The notes under the pieces: generated by a model | Told to the model about the DNA's origin: nothing | The model's database searches: none | What the model saw: the letters and a program-made list of their open reading frames with translations, nothing else | IMG/VR virus record: IMGVR_UViG_3300032242_001916 | Coordinates: 1-64,000 of that record | Length of the DNA stretch: 64,000 nucleotides | Reading direction: 5' to 3' (one strand) | Source: a virus | Shown: in pieces, positions 46,168 to 55,702 of the stretch | Layout of the letters: each line of letters begins with the position of its first letter | Position numbering within the stretch: the first letter of the stretch is position 1 | Position numbers and translations under genes: made by a program

Positions 46168-46188
46168 AGTTACTCTACTAGAGTAAAC

Positions 46189-46446
46189 ATGTATCCTGCT
46201 AACCCAATGCTGTATAACTCAATCTCACGTATTCAACGTGCGATGCATCACGCAACTCGTGGAAATAACTTTGCTGCGGCAAAGGGAATCCAACAGCAGT
46301 ATGCTAGTGAGGGTGGGCAATTTGTTGAGTCAAAGAACGATGTTGACCCACGATTTAGAGATACAATAAAAGAAGAAGAAGACGCTAAAAAGCGTAAAGA
46401 AAAAGAAAAGAAGAAGCCAGGCAAATCTGGCGTAGTCTTATTATAG
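46189..46446 (+). CDS. Small basic protein upstream of portal
   Basis: The 85-residue product begins MYPANPMLYNSISRIQRAM, then has a Lys-rich C-terminus (KKRKEKEKKKPGKSG). No ribosome site is clear. It may be a minor head component. The MYPxNP start recalls that of the nucleotidyltransferase-like gene, but this may be coincidence. Confidence 0.5.
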   Translation: MYPANPMLYNSISRIQRAMHHATRGNNFAAAKGIQQQYASEGGQFVESKNDVDPRFRDTIKEEEDAKKRKEKEKKKPGKSGVVLL

Positions 46447-46484
46447 AGGGCAATTATGATCATTAATATGGAAGGACGTGAAGC

Positions 46485-48179
46485 ATGAGCATTGACTTTT
46501 CGCCACCGTCCTATAGAGCGGCGTCGTCCGACTTAACTATTTCCATTTCCCCATTAGGTCTTGTAGAACTTGCTGACGAAGAGTTTGAAGTTCATGGTCC
46601 AAGACTTAACCGTTATTCTTTAAACTGGGCTATGTACCTAGGCCACCACTGGAGCTACCGACGTGAGATCGGTGAAGCCCAGATGGTTTACAACTACTTC
46701 AGAGCTTTTACTGATTACATCATCAACTTCAGCTTTAGCCGCGGTGTTTCATTCCGTAGCCCTAAAGAGACTGAAGCTATTGTTCCGGACATTCTTAAAA
46801 GAGTCTGGGAAGTAGATAACGACAAACACGCTGTTCTTTGGGAAATTGGTCAGCAGGGTGGCGTGTCAGGCGACTGTTTTATCAAGGTAGCTTACGAAGA
46901 GCCTTGGGAAGATAGCGCTGGTGGTTATCACCCAGGTCGTGTAAGAATTCTTCCACTTAACTCTTCTTTTTGTTTTCCAGAATTTCACCCGCATGATCGT
47001 AACCGATTGATGCGATTTAAACTTAAGTACCGTTTCTGGGGTACTTCCGTTGAGGGCACTCGTCAGGTATACACCTACACTGAAATCCTCACTGATGACA
47101 TGATTGAGGAGTATATTAATGACGAACTTATTGACTCGCGCCCGAATCCGCTTGGCGTTATTCCTATGGTCCATATCCCAAATGTTCTAGTTTCTGGATC
47201 ACCTTGGGGCCTATCTGACTGCCACGACATTATTGTTCTTAACCGTAACTATAATGAAGTAGCTACCGATGTTGCTGACATCATTAATTACCACGCTGCT
47301 CCTGTTACCGTTATTACTGGGGCTAAAGCATCTAACCTTGAAAAGGGCCCTAAAAAGGTCTGGGGTGGACTTCCTAAGGATGCACAGGTCTTTAACCTAG
47401 ATGGCGGCGGTTCTGGTCTACAAGGCGCTATAGAGTACTTAAAGGTCGTTAAAACGGCTATGCACGAAATGACGGGTGTTCCTGAAACTGCTTTGGGTCA
47501 GGTACAAGCTATTTCTAATACTTCTGGTGTTGCCCTTTCTATTCAGTACCAGCCTTTGATGAACCGTTACCAGCAGAAGATTGTGCAGTACGGTAGAGGC
47601 GTTGAAATGGTTAACAGCCTTGTCCTTCGCACTATTGCTTTTAAAGAACCAGAGATGTTCGTATGGAATCCTAACTTCAATGGTCCTATTAAGCCTGAGC
47701 AGTACCCACAGTTAGACCCGGCGGATCCTTTAACTTACCAAACTTTTATACACTTCCCACCACCACTTCCACTAGATAAGCTAATTGTTCTTAGCGAAAT
47801 GCAGCAGAAGATGGCTATGGGCTTGGAGAGCCGTGAAGGCGCTCTTCGTGCGCTTGGTGAAGAATTCCCGAATGAAAAGCTTGAAGAAATTAGAACAGAG
47901 CTTATTGAAGACGCTAAGTCTGATGGTGCTCTAAATCTTCTTAAGAGTCAAATTAACTCTGCAATCATGTCACTTACTGGTCTTTTGCCAGAAGGTGGTG
48001 GAGAAATGGCTCCAGGTCCTGATGGTCAACCACAGGCTCCTTCATCCGTTACTCCTGTTGATCCTAACGCATTCCAGTTCGATCAGATGAATGCAGTTAA
48101 GTTGCAGACAGATCTAGTTACAAAGGCGTATGGAACTAAAATTCCTCAGCGTAGAGGGCCCGACGACGACAGTAATTAG
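46485..48179 (+). CDS. Portal protein
   Basis: The 564-residue protein has the portal pattern of actinophage myophages: an N-terminal beta/alpha wing (YRREIGEAQMVYNYFRAFTD), a central domain with LPLNSSFCFPEFHP and PNPLGVIPMVHIPN, and a long C-terminal stem/clip helix region ending in a Pro/Asp-rich tail. It forms the ring through which DNA enters and docks terminase. Position after terminase supports the call. AAGGACGTGAAGC precedes the ATG. Confidence 0.85.
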   Translation: MSIDFSPPSYRAASSDLTISISPLGLVELADEEFEVHGPRLNRYSLNWAMYLGHHWSYRREIGEAQMVYNYFRAFTDYIINFSFSRGVSFRSPKETEAIVPDILKRVWEVDNDKHAVLWEIGQQGGVSGDCFIKVAYEEPWEDSAGGYHPGRVRILPLNSSFCFPEFHPHDRNRLMRFKLKYRFWGTSVEGTRQVYTYTEILTDDMIEEYINDELIDSRPNPLGVIPMVHIPNVLVSGSPWGLSDCHDIIVLNRNYNEVATDVADIINYHAAPVTVITGAKASNLEKGPKKVWGGLPKDAQVFNLDGGGSGLQGAIEYLKVVKTAMHEMTGVPETALGQVQAISNTSGVALSIQYQPLMNRYQQKIVQYGRGVEMVNSLVLRTIAFKEPEMFVWNPNFNGPIKPEQYPQLDPADPLTYQTFIHFPPPLPLDKLIVLSEMQQKMAMGLESREGALRALGEEFPNEKLEEIRTELIEDAKSDGALNLLKSQINSAIMSLTGLLPEGGGEMAPGPDGQPQAPSSVTPVDPNAFQFDQMNAVKLQTDLVTKAYGTKIPQRRGPDDDSN

Positions 48180-48201
48180 TTAAACTAGGTTTAGCATGAC
48201 A

Positions 48202-48229
48202 TTGAATAAAACATATGTTGTGCTATATA
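48202..48229 (+). promoter_or_regulatory. Predicted promoter of the capsid genes
   Basis: TTGAAT and TATATA are 16 bases apart, about 70 bases ahead of the scaffold gene start. Confidence 0.45.
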
Positions 48230-48302
48230 CATAATCAAACCGCAGGTCAATCGTGTTATTAATTTGGAAAACGACCTAATTCACACAAAGGAACAAATAA
48301 AT

Positions 48303-49061
48303 ATGTCTACATCCGACGTTGAAGTTGCAGATCAGTTTACTGAAGCAACTCAAGAAAATGTTGATCATTCTTTAGTACCGGTCTCAGAAGAGCCCGTGTC
48401 TAAGGCGTACTCAGAAGACGATCTTCGTAAAGTACGTGAGCAAGAAAAATCTAAGCTTTATCCTCAGATCGAATCACTGAAGGAAGAGTTAAACCTTCTA
48501 AAGCAGGACCGTGAGTCTCGTCTTGAAGAAGAGGCACGCTTAAGGGCAGAAGCTGAAGCTGAGGCCAAGCGTCGTGCAGAAGAAGAAATGGATGTTCGCG
48601 AACTACTTACAGCCAAAGAAGCCGAATGGCAGACCCGGTTAGAAGCAGAAAAGCAGGAACGTGAAAAAGCGTTTGCATTGCTAGAGCGTGAGCGCCATTT
48701 TAGTGAGATTCAAACTTACCGTAATGCTCGTCTTGAAGAAGAGCGGGAAAACATTATTCCTGAACTAGTTGACCTTATCTCAGGTAATACCGCCGAAGAA
48801 ATTGAGCAGAGTATTGCGGGACTAAAGGATCGTTCATCGCGTATCCTTGAATCAGCCCAGCAGGCAATGTCGTCTGCTAGGCGTGAAATGACTGGGAGCC
48901 GTGTCACGGTTCCCGCGTCTGGACCCCTGGACACCAATTCGGAGCAGCAAACGTTCACGGCAGAGCAAATCGCCGCCATGTCAGTGAGTGAGTACGCCAA
49001 ATACCGTGGGAAGCTCTTAGGTCAAGCAGCTTCTGATCGCGGCAAGGGTCTATTCAGCTAG
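48303..49061 (+). CDS. Capsid scaffolding protein
   Basis: The 252-residue product is a highly charged coiled coil (RLEEEARLRAEAEAEAKRRA) over residues 40-200 with a short C-terminal domain ending in a YRGKLLGQAASDRG segment. Scaffolds assemble the procapsid and are then removed or cleaved. The ATG at 48,303 has AGGAACAAATAA upstream. It directly precedes the major capsid gene, which fits. A fused protease domain is not visible. Confidence 0.8.
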   Translation: MSTSDVEVADQFTEATQENVDHSLVPVSEEPVSKAYSEDDLRKVREQEKSKLYPQIESLKEELNLLKQDRESRLEEEARLRAEAEAEAKRRAEEEMDVRELLTAKEAEWQTRLEAEKQEREKAFALLERERHFSEIQTYRNARLEEERENIIPELVDLISGNTAEEIEQSIAGLKDRSSRILESAQQAMSSARREMTGSRVTVPASGPLDTNSEQQTFTAEQIAAMSVSEYAKYRGKLLGQAASDRGKGLFS

Positions 49062-49107
49062 AAATAGCTTCTATCCACACCTAATATCTCTTTAAGGAGT
49101 AAATTAC

Positions 49108-50202
49108 ATGGCAGCGTCCATTACAGGAACTGGCAATCTCGCCGCTTCCCCAACAGCGTATTCTGGTGCTAACAGCCAGCTAACGCAATCAATTCAGACC
49201 ATCTGGTCAAAAGAAATCCTATTCCAGTCAATGCCTATTCTACGCTTTGAGCAGTTCGCTGTTAAGAAGACTGAACTTGGTGTTGCTCCTGGTCTTCAGA
49301 TCAACTTCATGCGTTACAACAACCTCGGCAGTGCATCAGCGCTTGTTGAAGGTGTTCGCATGTCAACCAACGCGCTTACCGCACAGCAGTTCTCAATCAC
49401 TGTTGCTGAGCACGGTTACGCAATTGCTGTTTCAGAACTTCTTCTGAACGCATCTTTCGACGATGTTATGGCTTCGGCTTCTCGCCTTCTTGGCCGTAAC
49501 ATGGCTCTGTACCTTGATGGTCAGGCTCGCGATACCCTTATGGCAGCTTCTTCTGTAATCTACGGTGAAGATGTTCTTAAGACTCCAGCCGGTGCATCAC
49601 GTACGGATAACAACATCAACAACTGGTACCAGGCTGGCTACGTTGCAACGCAGCGTTCAGAACTTGCTGGCACCAACTACTTGACTCCTCACACGATCAA
49701 GGACGCTGTTGAGACCCTTGCAACCAAGAACATTCCTAGACTAGGTGAAACCTACGTTGCATTCGTTCATCCACACCAGAGCCGTCGTCTACGCGACAAT
49801 CCTGAATTCATCGAAGTAACGAAGTATGCTGCTCCAGGTAACTTCATGCTTGGTGAAATCGGCCGTCTATACGACACTGTGTTCATTGAGACCACCCAGG
49901 TACAGAAGGTACCTAATGGTGCTGGTTCAGGTTACTCTGCTGATTCATCAGTCAACAACGTTGTTTACCCAACTGGTGGAGGTTACACCACCCCAGTAAC
50001 AAAGCAGGGTAATGGCTCTGCAGACCGCTACTCAGCGATCTTCATTGGTGACAACGCTTTCGGTCACGCTATCTCATTGCCAGTTGAACTGCGCGATGGT
50101 GGTATCCTAGACTTTGGTCGTGAGCATGCACTTGCATGGTACTCAATCTACGGCTTGGGTCTAATCACCGATCAGTCTGTAGTTATCGCAGAAACCAACT
50201 AA
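49108..50202 (+). CDS. Major capsid protein
   Basis: The 364-residue product starts after AAGGAGTAAATTAC. It has the HK97-like pattern: an N-terminal arm (ITGTGNLAASPTAYSG), an E-loop region, an RLLGRNMALYLDGQARDTL helix, and the A-domain region around residues 200-300. It follows the scaffold and is followed by a strong terminator, as expected for a highly expressed gene. Codon use is more GC-rich than the average neighbour. Confidence 0.85.
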   Translation: MAASITGTGNLAASPTAYSGANSQLTQSIQTIWSKEILFQSMPILRFEQFAVKKTELGVAPGLQINFMRYNNLGSASALVEGVRMSTNALTAQQFSITVAEHGYAIAVSELLLNASFDDVMASASRLLGRNMALYLDGQARDTLMAASSVIYGEDVLKTPAGASRTDNNINNWYQAGYVATQRSELAGTNYLTPHTIKDAVETLATKNIPRLGETYVAFVHPHQSRRLRDNPEFIEVTKYAAPGNFMLGEIGRLYDTVFIETTQVQKVPNGAGSGYSADSSVNNVVYPTGGGYTTPVTKQGNGSADRYSAIFIGDNAFGHAISLPVELRDGGILDFGREHALAWYSIYGLGLITDQSVVIAETN

Positions 50203-50211
50203 TCAAGTCCC

Positions 50212-50239
50212 TTGAGGGGGGCCTTCGGGCCCCTCTCAA
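50212..50239 (+). terminator. Terminator after major capsid gene
   Basis: A 12-base stem TTGAGGGGGGCC/GGCCCCTCTCAA with a TTCG loop and one G-T pair. Confidence 0.75.
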
Positions 50240-50283
50240 ATCTCTACAACAAATATCGAGCTATTCATTAGGAGAATACAATT

Positions 50284-50655
50284 ATGGCCACAAAGGCTAA
50301 GCCGACCGATGTTACTGGTCGCCAGCGCGAAGCGCTGATCAAAGAACAGGCCGCAGAACAGACTCGTCGTTCAGATGAAATGACAATGGCTTCTGCAGCT
50401 GAAGCAGCCCGCTTAGAAACAGAGATCCTAGATCTTTCGGAAAAAGCAGACAATCCAACCGTAATCGATGAGGTTGAAGACCTCGGTGTAGGTCTTGCAG
50501 ATGACACGACAGTTATTCGTGTTGCTGATGACCTAGACATGGTTACAATCGGCTCTGGAAACCACTACAGTTTTAAAGCCGGACAGAAGTACAAGGTTCC
50601 AACAAACGTAGCCCGTCATTTGACAGAAAAAGGTTACGTTTACGACCGCCTCTAG
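50284..50655 (+). CDS. Head-associated hypothetical protein
   Basis: The 123-residue product has a charged helical N-terminus (residues 12-60) and a small beta-rich C-terminal domain (NHYSFKAGQKYKVPTNVARH) ending in YVYDRL, a pattern typical of small actinophage head or head-tail proteins. AGGAGAATACAATT precedes the start. It is flanked by terminators, which suggests separate expression. Confidence 0.6.
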   Translation: MATKAKPTDVTGRQREALIKEQAAEQTRRSDEMTMASAAEAARLETEILDLSEKADNPTVIDEVEDLGVGLADDTTVIRVADDLDMVTIGSGNHYSFKAGQKYKVPTNVARHLTEKGYVYDRL

Positions 50656-50674
50656 ATCTGGCTTTTGTTAGACT

Positions 50675-50710
50675 GCTCGCGCCTATGACCGCCCTCCCAT
50701 AGGCGCGAGC
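50675..50710 (+). terminator. Intrinsic terminator
   Basis: A 13-base perfect stem GCTCGCGCCTATG/CATAGGCGCGAGC followed by TTTTTATA. Confidence 0.9.
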
Positions 50711-50778
50711 TTTTTATATAGAAATTTTTTCTTGTTAAGTGGATAATGGATTTAACAACTACCTTTAAGGATAAGTAA

Positions 50779-52203
50779 GTGGCAAATATTACCTCCTTGT
50801 CTAACAGCCTAAGAACAGAGTTAGGCGATCTAGGTAAAGTTTTCTTACAAACTTTTGTATCTGACGGTGTTACCACAAGATACCAGCTTGATTACTACAC
50901 TATTGCCGGAGCTACCTTAATTGTTAAGGCCGGAAACACAGATATCTCCAGTACAGTTACTGTTGAGGAACATACAGGGCTTTTAATTCTAGCCACAGCC
51001 CCCGCTGCCAACACAAACATTGTAGTATCTGGCACTTTTTACCGTTACTTTACAGACGCTGAAATTCAAAACTACGTAAATATGGCGTTTATGCAGCATG
51101 CAAACACCGAAACTAATGCCTACGGATCTAAAATTGCTATGTCTAACCTTCCAGCGGTCGAGGAATACCCCGTAGTGCTCCTAGCATCCACGCTGGCGCT
51201 TTATACACTCGCTACTGATGCCTCGTATGACATTGACATCCACACGCCTGACGGTGTCTCTATACCCCGTTCTGAGCGTTACAGACAGCTCATGGACATG
51301 GTACAGGCCCGTAAAGAGCAGTATCGCGAGTTGTGTAACATGCTCAACATTGGTCTGCACCGTATTGAGGTTGCTACCCTTCGCCGTAACTCTAACCGTA
51401 CAAACCGCTATGTACCTGTATACAAGCCTCAAGAACTTGATGACAGCAGCACTCCAAAGCGTCTACACGTGCCTTTAGCTAGTTACATGGATCAATCTAC
51501 AGATACTGTGCCTACTTACGATATTAACCTATACCGCGGAGATTCATTTGAAGTTGATTTGGACTTCCCATTCAGTTTGGCAGATTACGCTTTCTTGTCT
51601 CAGATTCGAGCATACTCAGGTGCCTCGCTGGTTCTTGCTACGTTTAACGTAACTATTACGGACATTGTTAATGGCACTGCGGTTCTATCTCTAACTTCAG
51701 ATCAAACTTCGCAGCTTCCTAGCCGTGCTCTTTGGGATGTTCAGATTATCAAGAAATCTACTAGAAGCCTTAATACCAATGCAGCTTTAGCGGTAAAGCC
51801 GGGCTATAAAGGCACAGTTGCTAAAACCGGGTACGTAACTTACACAACGGCATCAGCCCATGGATTTGTAACTGGTGAAACAGTAACTATTTCAAACGTA
51901 GCCGTGCTAGACAGTTCAGGCGCAAAGAGCCTAAAAAATGCCTACAATGGCGATTTTGTTATTACAGTCTTTGATACAACAAGTTTTTACGTTACTAACA
52001 CTTACACAGCTACCCCAGCAGATACTGATGGCTACAACATTACAGACCCAGATACAGGTATTGTTTTATCCACAGTAAGTGCTGCTACTGCAACTTACAC
52101 GGATCCAACCTACACAAAGACTTATTTACATGGCGCTGTAATTGTTCAGGATCAGATTTCAAATTACAACAACGATCCATATGCTCCAGGATGGCAGGGA
52201 TGA
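50779..52203 (+). CDS. Head-tail connector or adaptor protein with FCCH-like module
   Basis: GTG start after AAGGATAAGTAA. The 474-residue product has an N-terminal beta-rich domain, a helical central region (QLMDMVQARKEQYRELCNML) and a second half starting YDINLYRGDSFEVDLDF. That half includes an HGF-TGETVTISN module of the type also present in the sheath and the decoration-like protein. It lies between capsid and fibre genes, so a connector or baseplate-adaptor function is likely. One copy of the CCAACACAAACA motif lies near its 5' end. Confidence 0.6.
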   Translation: MANITSLSNSLRTELGDLGKVFLQTFVSDGVTTRYQLDYYTIAGATLIVKAGNTDISSTVTVEEHTGLLILATAPAANTNIVVSGTFYRYFTDAEIQNYVNMAFMQHANTETNAYGSKIAMSNLPAVEEYPVVLLASTLALYTLATDASYDIDIHTPDGVSIPRSERYRQLMDMVQARKEQYRELCNMLNIGLHRIEVATLRRNSNRTNRYVPVYKPQELDDSSTPKRLHVPLASYMDQSTDTVPTYDINLYRGDSFEVDLDFPFSLADYAFLSQIRAYSGASLVLATFNVTITDIVNGTAVLSLTSDQTSQLPSRALWDVQIIKKSTRSLNTNAALAVKPGYKGTVAKTGYVTYTTASAHGFVTGETVTISNVAVLDSSGAKSLKNAYNGDFVITVFDTTSFYVTNTYTATPADTDGYNITDPDTGIVLSTVSAATATYTDPTYTKTYLHGAVIVQDQISNYNNDPYAPGWQG

Positions 52204-52523
52204 CAGACATAATTCAAATTAACCCCGGTAATCCTGAAGTAGTTGTTGTTGGTTCAGGCCAAGGTGGGGCTGTAGGTCCAGCCGGTCCAACTGGTCCAGC
52301 TGGTAAGGATGGTAAAGATGGCGTTTCTGGAGGTTTCTTTACTTATACACAGAGCGCTCCTGCAACAGTTTGGACAATTAATCATAATCTTGGGTATAGA
52401 CCTCAAGTTACCGTAGTTGACTCAGCAAACAATGTGGTAGAAGGAGACCGCGTCTATACAGACGCTAACAACCTAGTTTTAACCTTTTCTGCTCCTTTTT
52501 CTGGTGTAGCGTATTTATCTTAA
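52200..52523 (+). CDS. Collagen-like fibre component
   Basis: The ATG at 52,200 overlaps the previous stop. The 107-residue product has a collagen-type repeat (GPAGPTGPAGKDGKDG) after a short N-terminus, then a C-terminal beta domain of about 60 residues with NHNLGYRPQVTVVDS. Collagen-like stalks with such caps occur in phage tail fibres, where they trimerise. Host-receptor recognition is possible. Confidence 0.7.
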   Translation: MTDIIQINPGNPEVVVVGSGQGGAVGPAGPTGPAGKDGKDGVSGGFFTYTQSAPATVWTINHNLGYRPQVTVVDSANNVVEGDRVYTDANNLVLTFSAPFSGVAYLS

Positions 52524-52535
52524 GGAGATATAATA

Positions 52536-53897
52536 ATGTCGCGTAAATTTTTAACTAATCTTGATTTGAATGCAAATCAGCTATTAAATGCTGTTATTCA
52601 AAACGTTAGTTCGGACCCTACTACTGGCACGTACCCAGTTGGTCAGATAATCTATAACACTACTAGCAATGTTCTTAAATATAATACTAGCTCTACACTT
52701 AATGCCCCTAGTTGGCAGACAATTAGTAATGGCGCTGGGTCTTTTACTCTCGGGAATACTTCTATTGCTTTAGGCTCAACTGTTACGTCAGTTAATAACT
52801 TAAGCATTACAGGTACCGGCTCATGGACTGCTACCAATATTGCTGTAGCCAACGGCGGTACCGGTACTTCTACTGGCTCAATTACTGGCACTGGCGCTCT
52901 TACTTTTACCGCAGGATCAGGTAACCTTAACATTAACCTTGTTCCTACGGGAACCGGCTCTGTAGATGTTGCAAGTAAAAAGATTACAAACCTTGCTGAT
53001 CCGGGCGCTGCTCAGGATGCCGCTACTAAAGCCTATGTTGATACTGTTGCTACTGGCATGAATGCTCATGATGCTGTGGCTTATGCCACTACTGGCGCCC
53101 TTGGTACAACCGGCAACCTTGTTGGCGGAACTATTACAACTACTCAAACTACTCCGTTTCTTACTTTAACTATTGCTACTTCTTCTAACTGGACCTCAAT
53201 TACTATTGACGGACAATCACTAACTGTTGGTGACCGAGTACTTATTAAAGATCAAGCAACTGCTACACAGAACGGCCTCTACACGGTAACTTCCGTAGGT
53301 GCGGTTGGAAATACAACTTCATTTGTATTTACTCGATCTGCAGACGCGGATCAGATTCCGGAACTTGGTGCAGGCGATTTTTGCTTTGTTCTTGCTGGAA
53401 CAACTAACGGCAAGTTTACCTACATTCAGACAGCAACAGTTGTAACTCTTGGAACTAGCCCAATTAACTATACGGTGCTATCTAACGGTAACCTGACTTC
53501 TCTTGTTAGCCCATCTCAAGGCGGAACTGGTTCAAACTTAACTGCTACAACAGGTACTTTCCTTGTAGGTAACGGAACGGTATTTACTAATCGTGCTTTA
53601 GCATTTACTGATCTTGTTACTACTTCAAGCGGAACTATTTCTTTGTCCACCGGACTAAGTAATGCAACTATTGTAGTTGCTCAAAGAATTACAGCAAAAA
53701 TTACGGGCGATGGTACTACTAAGACGTTTACAGTTACTCACACACTAAACACAGCTACTTCGTTTGCTACTGCTCAAGTGTTTGATTCTACAGGTCTTCA
53801 AGTAGAATGCGACGTAACTCATACATCCACAAGCACAAAATTTGATTTTGTTACAGCCCCAAGTTCAGGCACTATTTATTACGTTACAATTGTTTAA
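52536..53897 (+). CDS. Tail fibre protein
   Basis: The 453-residue product begins MSRKFLTNLDLNANQLLNA and continues with Thr/Asn/Gly-rich beta repeats, an ADPGAAQDAATKAYVDT segment common in phage fibres at residues 148-166, and a C-terminal domain. AAGGAGATATAATA precedes the ATG. It probably contributes to host adsorption. The next gene is a likely relative. Confidence 0.75.
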   Translation: MSRKFLTNLDLNANQLLNAVIQNVSSDPTTGTYPVGQIIYNTTSNVLKYNTSSTLNAPSWQTISNGAGSFTLGNTSIALGSTVTSVNNLSITGTGSWTATNIAVANGGTGTSTGSITGTGALTFTAGSGNLNINLVPTGTGSVDVASKKITNLADPGAAQDAATKAYVDTVATGMNAHDAVAYATTGALGTTGNLVGGTITTTQTTPFLTLTIATSSNWTSITIDGQSLTVGDRVLIKDQATATQNGLYTVTSVGAVGNTTSFVFTRSADADQIPELGAGDFCFVLAGTTNGKFTYIQTATVVTLGTSPINYTVLSNGNLTSLVSPSQGGTGSNLTATTGTFLVGNGTVFTNRALAFTDLVTTSSGTISLSTGLSNATIVVAQRITAKITGDGTTKTFTVTHTLNTATSFATAQVFDSTGLQVECDVTHTSTSTKFDFVTAPSSGTIYYVTIV

Positions 53898-53910
53898 TAA
53901 GGAATATTAA

Positions 53911-55137
53911 ATGTCAAGAGTATTTAACACAGACGTAAATTATAATGGAAACCTTGCAATTAACTCAGGTTCAACGTCTGTTGTACCATTAATAATAAAA
54001 CCAACGGGTACTATTACTTATAGTAGCTTATCTGTATCTCACTCTGGCGGTACTCCAGGAACAGATATTATTAGTGGTTTTAGTAGTGTATCTGGTCTAT
54101 ACGTAGGTCAATATTTTACTAGTACTACCCCATTTGTACAAGGCGGAATATATACTGTTGGCTATGGAGCAGGGTCACAAATTAAATCAATTGATAGTAC
54201 TAATCTTGCTATTTCTGTTGCTGGTTCAGGTCCGTTTACTCCGACAGGTTCATATAGTGGAGGTACTCTTGTATTTTCAGGTACTCCTCAAAACTTACAA
54301 GAATGGCGGGAATCAAACAGCACAGCAGTCGCATCAGTTAGCAATACTGGGGTACTTACTGCATCAAGTTTTGTAGGAAATGGTGCATCACTAACAAGCT
54401 TGAATGGCGCAAACATATCGTCAATACCTACATCAGCATTATCTTCTGTAACTGGTACTGGCACAGTTGTTGTTACTGATGTAAACCCAACACTTACGGG
54501 CATAACATTAGTCAGCCCTATATCTGTTACATCAAACGTAGGTTTTACGGCTTTTAGTGCTGCTAGCAGTTTAACTATTCATAACTCAACTTTTACTGGT
54601 ACTGCTAGCTATTCAAGCGGTACAACTACTGGCACTGCTGTTAAGACGGTTAACTTAGGCACTGGTGCTATTTCAGGTACTGGCACAGCTGGTACTTCAC
54701 CCAACATGACTATTAACATTGGCACTGGTAACAACACTTCGACAACAGGCGGAACTGCTGTCAACATTATGACTGGTACAATTTCTGGTGGTGCAACAGG
54801 TGCGGTTACAATTGGTAGCACGTCTGCTGGCACAACGGTAACTGTTGTTAACCCTACAAATGCGCCAAGCGTTCAGTCTGGAACAACTTATTCACTACCA
54901 GCAACTGCGCCAACACCGCATTTGGTTCTAACTAGCTCATCACAAGTCACTTTGACGTTGCCAACATCCGTTGCAGGTAAAGAAATTCGCATTTTGAACC
55001 AAGGCGCTGGCGGTGTTATTTCTGCCTCATCAAACGTTTACCCAAAAACTTCTAGAACACTGGGAACTGCAATCATTACCGGTGCTGGTTCAGCATTACT
55101 TGTTGGCGATGGAACTAACTGGCAGGTAATGAGTTAA
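53911..55137 (+). CDS. Second tail fibre protein
   Basis: The 408-residue product begins MSRVFNTDVNYNGNLAINSG, similar to the fibre upstream, and has Ser/Thr/Gly-rich beta repeats with TGTGAISGTGTAGTSP and a C-terminal domain of about 80 residues. Fibre pairs may bind different receptors or form a two-part fibre. Its stop overlaps the next ATG. Confidence 0.7.
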   Translation: MSRVFNTDVNYNGNLAINSGSTSVVPLIIKPTGTITYSSLSVSHSGGTPGTDIISGFSSVSGLYVGQYFTSTTPFVQGGIYTVGYGAGSQIKSIDSTNLAISVAGSGPFTPTGSYSGGTLVFSGTPQNLQEWRESNSTAVASVSNTGVLTASSFVGNGASLTSLNGANISSIPTSALSSVTGTGTVVVTDVNPTLTGITLVSPISVTSNVGFTAFSAASSLTIHNSTFTGTASYSSGTTTGTAVKTVNLGTGAISGTGTAGTSPNMTINIGTGNNTSTTGGTAVNIMTGTISGGATGAVTIGSTSAGTTVTVVNPTNAPSVQSGTTYSLPATAPTPHLVLTSSSQVTLTLPTSVAGKEIRILNQGAGGVISASSNVYPKTSRTLGTAIITGAGSALLVGDGTNWQVMS

Positions 55138-55250
55138 TGAACCCAAATTGTAGATCAGGCTGCAAAACCCAGGATCATGAGTCCTACGGGGATTGCTTAC
55201 AAGACGCAGCTATTAGCATAGATAGAACAAGTCTCCAGGTTAAAGGCTGA
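55137..55250 (+). CDS. 37-residue conserved small protein
   Basis: Begins MNPNCRSGCKTQDHESYGDC, a pattern recalled from small actinophage proteins in tail-fibre regions. The three Cys residues may bind a metal. It overlaps the fibre stop by TAATG. Function unknown. Confidence 0.65.
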   Translation: MNPNCRSGCKTQDHESYGDCLQDAAISIDRTSLQVKG

Positions 55251-55300
55251 CCCAAAAACTAAAAACCCTTACTATTTAAGAGAGAAGAAAGGCCCATTTA

Positions 55301-55702
55301 ATGGCTACATATTACAAGATTCTAGGTCAAGCAAAGAGCACTACTGCCCTTGCGTCAAAGCTGTACTACGCTGATCCCGCTGCTTCTACAGGGGTTCCAG
55401 CTGCTACTTCTGTACAGGCTATTGTTTCTACAATTACTGTTTGTAACATAACTTCAAGCACTCAAACTTACAACATTAATATTTACAAATCCGACTCAAT
55501 TGTTGCAGCTCCAGACACTTTTACATCTGTAGCCCCAGATAATGCAATTATTTACAATGGGTTTATCAATGCTAATGAGACTATTACTTTAACTTTAGGT
55601 ATAACTCTTGATACTTATGATAGAATTTCAGTTAATGCTTCTGGTGCCGCCTCTGGTCAATACGTTAATTTCTTTGCATTTGGTTCGGAGATTCGTCAAT
55701 GA
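55301..55702 (+). CDS. Virion structural protein (fibre region)
   Basis: The 133-residue product is beta-rich (VSTITVCNITSSTQTYNINIY) with no signal. The pattern is like small actinophage tail-associated beta proteins that cap or join fibres. Its last bases overlap the next gene. The role is inferred from location. Confidence 0.6.
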   Translation: MATYYKILGQAKSTTALASKLYYADPAASTGVPAATSVQAIVSTITVCNITSSTQTYNINIYKSDSIVAAPDTFTSVAPDNAIIYNGFINANETITLTLGITLDTYDRISVNASGAASGQYVNFFAFGSEIRQ

